In this document: positions 32,676 through 38,388 of the stretch, one piece after another
Position numbering within the stretch: position 1 is the first letter of the stretch
How the letters are laid out: each line of letters begins with the position of its first letter
Assembly: GCA_900696515.1 (NCBI GenBank)
Contig: CAADGK010000121.1
Location: forward strand, 1 to 38,388
Reading direction: 5' to 3'
Origin: an uncultured Nitrosospira sp.
Lineage (GTDB): Bacteria > Nitrospirota > Nitrospiria > Nitrospirales > Nitrospiraceae
Length of the DNA stretch: 38,388 nt
Notes under the pieces: model-generated
Told to the model about the DNA's origin: nothing
Seen by the model: only the letters and a program-made list of their open reading frames with translations
Database searches by the model: none
Position numbers and translations under genes: made by a program

Positions 32676-33509
32676 GAACCTATCTCAAAATCGTTTTAGC
32701 AGCATCGTGATGGATGCGAGTTGGACAAAGCCCAGGAAGTTGGCCGCGTAATACTCCCAGCGGACGAGCAAGCGCCGCTTCCATTGCAGCCAGGCAAAGA
32801 ACCGCTCGACGAGCCAGCGGCGTTGATAGCGGCGAAGGGACCGGCCGTCTTGAGTCTTGAGTTTCCGCGTGGACCGGTGCGGGGCAATCATGTTGACGCC
32901 GTCCTGCCGGAGGTCATCATCAAGCCCATCGCTGTCGTAGGCCCGATCGCCAATGAGGTGCTCCGGCTTGGCCTCCAGCATGTAGAAGGCAAAACTCAGT
33001 TGTACCAACGTCACCTCATGATGATTGGCCGCATGCGTGCTCACGGAGAGTGGCAGTCCATGACGATCGACAATCGCGAGGATCTTCACCCCTTTGCCAC
33101 GGCGGGTTTTCCCAATTCCGTCGCCGCCACCCTTTGCCGAGGCAAACGTCGCATCGATGAAGCTCTCGCGTTCGTCGAGCGTTCCTTCTTCGCGCAACGT
33201 ATTCGCCAACCGGGTGAGAATCTCGCGCAGCACCTCGCGTTCGCACCACTGCTGAAACCGCCGATGCACCGTCTTGTAGTTGGGATAACACTGGGGCAGC
33301 ATGTGCCATTGTGCGCCGGTGTTCAGAATCCACAACACGGCCTCCAAGACGGCCCGCGCCGGGACGGGCTTGCGCCCCGGGCGCCCTTCGGGGAGGTGTT
33401 CCTCGGGGAAATGTTCCCGAATGCGTTCCCATTGTTCATCGCGCAACCGCAACATGCGGCGCATTGTAGGTCGCGGGATTCATCGACACAACTATTTTGA
33501 GATAGGTTC
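32676..33509. mobile_element. IS5-family insertion sequence, complete
   Basis: 834 bp with exact 16-bp terminal inverted repeats starting GAACCTATCTCAAAAT. The flanks are TA on each side (32674-32675 and 33510-33511), fitting a 2-bp TA target duplication. One transposase gene fills it. It interrupts or replaces the 5' part of the BTAD regulator gene to its right. Confidence 0.9.
32685..33464 (-). CDS. IS5-family transposase
   Basis: 259 residues in one frame. An N-terminal DUF4096-like region is visible (LRDEQWERIREHFPEE, VLEAVLWILNTGAQWHMLP). The DDE core has Asp in FIDATFASAKGG, Asp in LIGDRAYDSDGL and Glu in WLVERFFAWLQWKRR. All catalytic residues are present and the element ends are intact, so it could be active. 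It lies antisense to the truncated regulator. Confidence 0.93.
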   Translation of the reverse strand: MRRMLRLRDEQWERIREHFPEEHLPEGRPGRKPVPARAVLEAVLWILNTGAQWHMLPQCYPNYKTVHRRFQQWCEREVLREILTRLANTLREEGTLDERESFIDATFASAKGGGDGIGKTRRGKGVKILAIVDRHGLPLSVSTHAANHHEVTLVQLSFAFYMLEAKPEHLIGDRAYDSDGLDDDLRQDGVNMIAPHRSTRKLKTQDGRSLRRYQRRWLVERFFAWLQWKRRLLVRWEYYAANFLGFVQLASITMLLKRF

Positions 33510-33544
33510 TAGTCATTCATCCGGAAAATACTCCTTATCCTTCG

Positions 33545-35110
33545 TTGGAGATAGAATCGCAGGTTGCCACTAGCATGGCCAACGCCATTATCCAATACCA
33601 GCCGGATCGCTCGGACACCAGGGTATGGCTTAAAAGGGCGGAGTGGCTTGCTGACTACCTCCCGCCTGCATTGGTCGCCGGGACTCGCTACATATTCGAT
33701 ATTTATTATCTCTGGATTGGCGACATACCATCGGCTGTGGGTGGGTTGGATCAGTTTCAAAGACACCTGCGTAAGCTGCAAGCTGCCACACTGGCATGGA
33801 TCCTTTATTATATAGAGAAGGCTACGGTTGAATGGTATCAGTTGGAATTTCATCAGTGCCGTGAGACCGTGCGGAAAGCTCGAGTTCTAGCGGATGATTC
33901 AGGGATCCATATCTTGGATCACGCCTTGTTTGGTCAGGCTACGTACGCCGAGCTTCTTACCGGAAATCTTGCAATGGCGAACGCCCTTCTGACGGAACAA
34001 GCCCCTCTCGTTCAACGGACAGGGGGCGTGTATAGGGCACACTATGAATTTCTCGTGGCGTGGCTCATGTTCCTGCGGAATGATCTTGGGCAGGCTTGGG
34101 CGCATATTGATCATTCTGTTAATCTCCTTCGCCAAGAAGGTGACCCAAAGTTCCCCATGGCATTTGCTGGTATCCTCGCAGCGGACATTCTTGATGTGCT
34201 CGGTCATAGTGAAGAAGCTGCGCAGTGGCTAAACCGAATCGAGGAAATTGCAGAGCAGATGGAAAGTGATTACCTTAAATTCGGAATGTGGCTGGTCAGC
34301 GCTCGGATTGCTTTCGATGGGGGAAACGATACGAGAGGCCACGACGCGCTACAAAAAGCGTTGGCGATTGGCGAAACCCGAGGGTTAATGCAGTACCCCG
34401 GGATGAAACCGAACGTGCTTGCCCAGCTTTGCAGCAAAGCTCTGAAAGCCGGGATCAAGGTGTCCTTCGTGCAACGTATGATTAGGAAACATCGGTTGGC
34501 TGCTCCGCCGGAGGCGTGGCTGGTCGACACCTGGCCCTGGTTGGTCAAAATTCACACGTTCGGAAAACTCGAGTTGGAAGTTGACGGTTTGTCAATGGAG
34601 AAGCGGCGCAAGGCGCCGCATCGCTTGCTGGAATTATTGATTGCCATCATTGCGTTCGGTGGGCAAGACATTCCGGTGGTGCGCTTAGTGGATGCTCTGT
34701 GGCCGGATGCGGACGGAGATCAAGCCCAAGAGAACTTTAAAAAATCGATCGCCCGCCTGCGCAAACTGCTGGCGGTCAAGGACGTGATTCTGTTGAAGGA
34801 CGGCAGGATTTCGCTCAATTGGGATCTCTGTTGGGTCGATGCCCTGGCATTTGACAAGTCAGCTAACCAACATGAAGAGCAAACGATTCGACTTTATAAG
34901 GGGCCCTTCTTGGGACATGATGACTTGCCAGCTTGGGCTGAATCACAGCGGAATCAACTACGCACCAAATTTGTCCGCCTTGTGAACCGGCACTGCGACC
35001 AAACCATTGAGGCTGGAAAAGTGAAAGAGGCCATTCATTCGCTTGAATGTGCGATCGAAACTGATCCATTAGCTGAACCGCTTTATCAACGACTGCTCTC
35101 ATTATCATAG
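33545..35110 (+). pseudogene. BTAD/SARP-type transcriptional regulator, N-terminus lost to IS5
   Basis: The frame is open leftwards into the IS (through 33510), so the original protein began further upstream. No matching coding sequence is seen left of the IS, implying a deletion. What remains is 521 residues. Helical TPR-like repeats cover about 1-330. An OmpR/SARP-type winged helix is at about 335-420 (IHTFGKLELEVDGLSMEKR, NFKKSIARLRKLL). A bacterial transcriptional activator domain follows to the end (CWVDALAFDKSAN, YKGPFLGHDDLPAWAE). Full-length relatives are often near 1000 residues with an N-terminal ATPase, as I recall. An internal start (e.g. ATG 33575) might still yield a DNA-binding product. 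Confidence 0.75.
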
Positions 35111-35360
35111 CCCAAGGCCGTGAGGCTGAGGCGCGTTGATACTCCCAGGCCCTGTCTCACGGCCTACAAGCAATGAGCAAAACGGTCTTTCCCCCGCAAC
35201 CCTCTGACTTGGCCATAGCCTACGACAGTTATGGCCCTGATCCGAAGTAAATCCAATTTGTCCACCAATTTGTCCTCTGCAGGGGTGTATCTCCTTTGCG
35301 TAGTAAGAACGACTAGGGGCGGCCCGCAATGAAAGCCCCTAAAATTCGAGGGAGGGGACA
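35111..35360. other. Intergenic region before the sigma-54 activator
   Basis: 250 bases, no gene supported. The activator's ribosome site (GGAGGGG) lies at its end. I do not see a GG-N10-GC sigma-54 promoter here, so the activator is probably transcribed by another sigma factor. Confidence 0.4.
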
Positions 35361-36290
35361 ATGCTAGGCTGCAGTCAAAAGATTACCGCTATTCGCGAAT
35401 ATCTCACGCAAGTCGCTGGATTCGATAGCAATGTGCTGATTACAGGGGAAACCGGAACCGGAAAGGAATTGGCCGCGGCGATGATTCATGAGCACAGCCG
35501 ACGATCGGACCGTCCATTTATTAGCCTTAACTGTGCCGCGATCCCGGAAACATTGTTCGAGAGCGAAGTCTTTGGCCATGAAAAAGGGGCTTTTACCGGA
35601 GCCACCAGGAAGCAAGTGGGTGTTTTTGCCGAAGCCGGTGGAGGAACGGTCTTCCTAGATGAAATTGGTGAGATGCCACTGATGGCCCAATCCAAGATGT
35701 TGAGGGTCGTGGAAAACCGAGAGATTCGGAGTATAGGCTCCACTCGTGCGGTTCCGGTGGATGTGCGCGTGGTAGCAGCCACCAATCAGCCCTTGGAAGA
35801 ACTGGTAGGACAGGGCAGGTTTCGCAGTGATCTCTTTTACAGGCTGAATATCGGCCGGGTCAACCTCCCCCCCCTACGCGAACGCAAGGAAGATATCCCT
35901 GGCTTGATTGCACATTTTCTGACCGTCCTCAATGCTCAGATGGGAAGAACGGTGGTAGGCCTGGAACCAGCGGTGCGCGATTCACTGATGGACTACACAT
36001 GGCCGGGGAATGTGAGAGAACTTAGAAATGTTCTGGAAGCCACGCTTCTGACCACTCAGTCCTCGATGATTGGATTTAAGGACCTCCCTGAGCAATATCG
36101 GACAAAGTTCTCTCCTGTTCATGCCATGCCCTTCCAGGAAAGAGAACGATTAGTATCGGCACTCGTTGCGACCAATTGGAATATCAGTAAGACTGCCCAG
36201 CAACTCGACTGGGCCAGGATGACGGTATATCGCAAGATGGAGCATTACAGCCTCGAACGCCCTCGCCCGGTATCGATGGTGAGCATGTGA
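35361..36290 (+). CDS. Sigma-54-dependent activator without a sensor domain
   Basis: 309 residues, with GGAGGGG before the ATG. It begins directly with the AAA+ domain: Walker A GETGTGKE (29-36), the sigma-54-contacting loop GAFTGA (76-81), Walker B VFLDE (97-101), and arginine-finger region FRSDLFYRLN. A Fis-type HTH ends the protein (NWNISKTAQQLDWARMTVYRKMEHY). The receiver, PAS or GAF domain usual in NtrC-type proteins is absent, as in PspF, so activity may be controlled by a partner or be constitutive. A matching sigma-54 promoter and palindromic sites lie just downstream (36465-36739), so the 43-residue ORF and the membrane protein are the likely targets. Confidence 0.92.
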   Translation: MLGCSQKITAIREYLTQVAGFDSNVLITGETGTGKELAAAMIHEHSRRSDRPFISLNCAAIPETLFESEVFGHEKGAFTGATRKQVGVFAEAGGGTVFLDEIGEMPLMAQSKMLRVVENREIRSIGSTRAVPVDVRVVAATNQPLEELVGQGRFRSDLFYRLNIGRVNLPPLRERKEDIPGLIAHFLTVLNAQMGRTVVGLEPAVRDSLMDYTWPGNVRELRNVLEATLLTTQSSMIGFKDLPEQYRTKFSPVHAMPFQERERLVSALVATNWNISKTAQQLDWARMTVYRKMEHYSLERPRPVSMVSM

Positions 36291-36723
36291 GAGTCGTTAG
36301 CAACAGCTAAACCGCTGGATCATGCTGTAAAAACCTTTAGATGTGTTGTCTGGTCTCCGATGTTCTCTCCGCTTTTTAGCTAGAAACTACTACACAATCC
36401 TTCGATTTCCGTCCTCCACATAACTCTTAATAATCTCAATTGTATCAATAACCTAACTGCGCTCTGTCACATCCCACGTTCATAGGACAGGACTGTGACA
36501 GTTGATGTGATAGTGGAGGGTGTGCGGTGCTTTAGTGAGAGTTGTGCCAGAATTTCTTCGGAATTGATTCGTCCACACCACTTCTAGCTGACAGCTACTC
36601 CAATTAGAACTGTCACTTTCCCCTGTCGCACCACATTACGTGCAAGTTTTTCGAAGCAGGTGGCTTATAGAAACAATACATATGTTCAAATACTTCGATT
36701 GAGGAGGCATGCATGTGCGAGAT
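36291..36723. other. Long untranslated region with TGTCAC elements
   Basis: No gene is supported. It contains the palindrome and half-sites listed at 36465-36616, consistent with an enhancer region for a sigma-54 promoter. A CATAGGACA sequence at 36481 also occurs twice at the right window edge. Confidence 0.45.
36465..36616. promoter_or_regulatory. Candidate enhancer sites (TGTCAC / ACTGTGACAGT)
   Basis: The palindrome ACTGTGACAGT is at 36492-36502, with half-sites TGTCAC at 36465-36470 and AACTGTCAC at 36608-36616. They lie roughly 120-285 bases upstream of the predicted sigma-54 start, the usual distance for activator binding. Binding by the adjacent Fis-HTH activator is inferred. Confidence 0.4.
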
Positions 36724-36739
36724 AGGCACGCAATCTGCT
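36724..36739 (+). promoter_or_regulatory. Sigma-54 (-24/-12) promoter
   Basis: AGGCACGCAATCTGCT matches the consensus TGGCACG-N4-TTGCW at all but two positions, with exact GG-N10-GC spacing (GG 36725-36726, GC 36737-36738). It lies 434 bases after the sigma-54 activator gene and reads towards the 43-codon ORF and the membrane protein gene. Confidence 0.7.
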
Positions 36740-36944
36740 TTATGCCTTCTCACGTGATTACAACGAGTCCTGAATCAACAGTTGCCGGAATGAGATGAGA
36801 ATAGATGACTTCAGCATTATTGGGCCGACGAGGCGATGAGGGAGTGGAAGTGTTTGATACGCGAATTTCCTTGAGATTGGCCGCAACGCCGTCGGCGGTC
36901 ATGCTGGATTTTGGACACGCCTACTCACAGACGGAGGACCGACA

Positions 36945-37076
36945 GTGCAGGAAGCTAAATATGCAGGAGTGGTCATGGCTGCATTCTCTGGTCATGGTGA
37001 CGCCACACTCAACATAACTACTAATAGTAGGTGTGCAACCTACGCAGAGGAGGATGTCTTATGTTGTGTGATTTAG
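36945..37076 (+). CDS. 43-residue ORF, possible peptide precursor or leader
   Basis: GTG start at 36945 with GGAGGA seven bases upstream. The frame reads naturally: GVVMAAFSGHGDATLNITTN, then a tail with three Cys (NSRCATY, EDVLCCVI). It overlaps the start of the membrane protein gene by 16 bases and is the first good ORF after the sigma-54 promoter. The frame is open back to 36858 without another start. It could be a secreted or modified peptide handled by the membrane protein, or a leader for translational coupling. A competing 70-codon frame at 36805-37017 has a weaker ribosome site. Confidence 0.45.
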   Translation: MQEAKYAGVVMAAFSGHGDATLNITTNSRCATYAEEDVLCCVI

Positions 37077-37630
37077 ATACGATAAATGGCATTCTAGTTG
37101 GCGCTAATACTCTTATTGTCGCGGCAATCGTCCTCTGTGGAATAGCGATTGGACTGAATTTAAACATTTTCACTTTTTGGAGCGCTCCCGTGGCGTTTGG
37201 GCTAGCACTGACCTCAGGATTAACCGCAGAGCTTGCTTTATTGCCAGTGACCCAGATGCTTGCCTCTTGTTCGGGTTCGGCTGGTCAGTGTGGCCAGATA
37301 GCGAGAGACGCCGCTACAGGTTTTGGTGTCGCTGCCGGTTTTCTGGCGGCGGGAATCGGTGCATCCTACCTTGCCATAGCTACTTCTGCAGTACCAGTCG
37401 CCGGGGCTTTTACGATGGCAGTATATGCGACAGGCTTGGCTATCGCTAGCGCGTTTCTTTTCAAGGCAATTCTCATTTTGCGTGAGCTGCAGGCTTGCTT
37501 AAATGTACCGGCTCCTTCCACCTCGACAGCAGTTGTTCTGACGGGAGGGGCAGCGGTAGCGCTATCCGCTATCCTGATATTTGCGTTTTTTTTCGCCCCT
37601 GGTTTGAACGGCTCCAAGAAGGGCGGGTAG
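37061..37630 (+). CDS. Multi-pass membrane protein of unknown family
   Basis: 189 residues. ATG 37061 has GAGGAGG seven bases upstream; 37031 lacks one. About five hydrophobic segments are visible: NTLIVAAIVLCGIAIGL, WSAPVAFGLALTSGL, FGVAAGFLAAGIGASYLAIA, AFTMAVYATGLAIASAFLF and VVLTGGAAVALSAILIFAFFF. Small residues (Ala, Gly) dominate. A short loop holds two Cys (ASCSGSAGQCGQ). No transporter signature is recognised. It is placed behind the sigma-54 promoter and overlaps the 43-residue ORF, suggesting joint expression and function. Confidence 0.75.
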   Translation: MLCDLDTINGILVGANTLIVAAIVLCGIAIGLNLNIFTFWSAPVAFGLALTSGLTAELALLPVTQMLASCSGSAGQCGQIARDAATGFGVAAGFLAAGIGASYLAIATSAVPVAGAFTMAVYATGLAIASAFLFKAILILRELQACLNVPAPSTSTAVVLTGGAAVALSAILIFAFFFAPGLNGSKKGG

Positions 37631-38263
37631 CTAGCGTTGATTGCCCGCTACATCGCTAGTAATCTCTAATCCAGTCCTTAATTGGGAGAATAGACACACA
37701 AGGTAGACAAGTAGATCATCATTGGTCGTAGGCGGAGAGGTAACCTGCAACGATAAGACCGGTTTGGAGAATAGCGTGGAAATGGATAATAGAGGAATCT
37801 AGAGGATACTTTTTAGATCAGGTCACGCCGATTTTAAGAAAGCCCCCGAGTTGTTTCGACAAGGGGTGAGTCGGTAGGGAAGGTCACGTTGGACAAAAGA
37901 AGACGAGCCTGAATGCATTGAAAGAGTTCTGGTTGAGGAAGGGCTGCGACAGGCTGAACAGGAGTTGATGCGAAGAATTCCCTCAGGGAGCCCTAACACA
38001 AATGGCGAATGATCAACTCTTGGTCGTTGCGTGAACTCCTTCATCAAGCGAACTGTGCGAAAGTAGCAGTGCTGGATTCCGACGTTAGCCACTTCCTGAG
38101 ACATCTATTGCCGATGTTCCTCCGATTATTTAGCTCTAGCGGCAGGGATAGAGAGTTGAGTCCGGATGTAAGTACTTGAAATTTCGTTGCCGGAATTGAC
38201 TTCCAATGATTTTGCGAAAAGTCTGCAAGCCGCTGATTTATAAAGAATAAACTAGCCATGGAA
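37631..38263. other. Intergenic region with a short coding remnant
   Basis: No intact gene. A plus-strand frame at about 37880-38010 reads ECIERVLVEEGLRQAEQELM before a stop but has no start codon or ribosome site, so it is probably a fragment. Confidence 0.4.
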
Positions 38264-38313
38264 CGGCCCTTTTAAGGCGAGGGTCCTGGGTTCGAATCCC
38301 AGCCGACTCACCA
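38264..38313 (+). tRNA. 3' fragment of a tRNA-Lys(UUU)-like gene, probable att site
   Basis: A normal T arm (CTGGG TTCGAAT CCCAG, 38286-38302) is followed by acceptor strand CCGACTC, discriminator A and encoded CCA (38311-38313). Upstream is an anticodon-loop-like CTTTTAA (38269-38275), but the anticodon stem is mispaired. The D arm and 5' acceptor strand (expected GAGTCGG) are absent. It is therefore a partial copy, as left by integration into a tRNA 3' end. Which lysine tRNA gene it copies must be checked in the genome. Confidence 0.7.
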
Positions 38314-38359
38314 TTCAAATCAATGACTTCTGCAGTTTGCCCCACTGCCGCCTTAGTCT

Positions 38360-38381
38360 CATAGGACAATCCATAGGACAA
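38360..38381 (+). repeat. Two direct repeats CATAGGACAA
   Basis: CATAGGACAA at 38360-38369 and 38372-38381, spaced 12 bases, just beyond the tRNA fragment. They could be integrase or excisionase arm sites next to an attachment site; the window ends before this can be judged. Confidence 0.4.
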
Positions 38382-38388
38382 CGGATAG

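Noticed and set aside
36805-37017. 70-codon frame after the sigma-54 promoter
   Set aside because: Weak ribosome site and less protein-like than the overlapping 43-codon frame; kept only as an alternative.
38235-38313. Complete tRNA gene
   Set aside because: No D arm or 5' acceptor strand complementary to CCGACTC, and a mispaired anticodon stem.
1-38388. CRISPR array or cas operon
   Set aside because: No regularly spaced repeats were seen; the only Cas4-like protein is the DUF2779 fusion.

Overview
The window looks like accessory DNA, probably a composite genomic island, from a fairly GC-rich Gram-negative bacterium with strong AGGAGG-type ribosome binding sites, lipoboxes, a Tat signal and sigma-54 regulation. 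The protein style is compatible with Nitrospirota (Nitrospira-like), but that is inference: there is no rRNA or other phylogenetic marker here. The mixed base composition (GC-rich up to about 21.4 kb, visibly AT-richer at 21.7-23.2 kb and after about 28.8 kb), three tyrosine-recombinase modules, four kinds of transposase DNA, several truncated genes and a tRNA 3' fragment at the right edge all point to repeated insertion and decay.

Layout. (1) 1-3.7 kb: a gene cut by the left edge, then a minus-strand block of an LRV-repeat protein, a possible small membrane protein, a complete tyrosine integrase and its MerR-like excisionase. (2) 4.0-9.1 kb: a perfect 21-bp inverted repeat, an ISL3-type transposase overlapping (ATGA) a Cas4-like/DUF2779 protein, and three tandem minus-strand paralogues of unknown function. 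(3) 9.7-13.0 kb: two related integrases. One is split into two overlapping genes behind an HTH gene; the other lacks the first catalytic arginine. (4) 14.0-15.4 kb: a von Willebrand A protein and two small exported proteins. (5) 15.6-21.4 kb: an AddB-like/AddA-like helicase-nuclease pair. (6) 21.7-23.2 kb: an AT-richer two-gene unit with a PD-(D/E)XK nuclease and an unknown partner. (7) 23.2-25.8 kb: a broken second AddB-like gene and a WYL-domain regulator. (8) 27.0-28.3 kb: a protein combining a Tat-type signal with a degenerate DnaG-like primase. (9) 28.4-32.5 kb: IS3 debris, a class 3 lipase with internal membrane helices, a truncated lipoprotein hydrolase and other small or lipoprotein genes. 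(10) 32.7-37.6 kb: an intact IS5-family element that removed the N-terminus of a BTAD-type regulator, then a sigma-54 activator lacking a sensor domain, a consensus sigma-54 promoter, a 43-residue ORF and a multi-pass membrane protein. (11) 38.26-38.31 kb: the 3' part of a tRNA-Lys-like gene, a likely attachment site.

How they may work together. Three exact copies of GTGAC-N7-GTCAC, two before the vWA operon and one before the Tat-primase gene, suggest one regulator controls both. The most promising undescribed units are the transposase/Cas4-like pair, the nuclease/partner pair at 21.7-23.2 kb, the Tat-primase protein, and the sigma-54 module at 35.4-37.6 kb. Functions of all four are inferred from domains and arrangement only.
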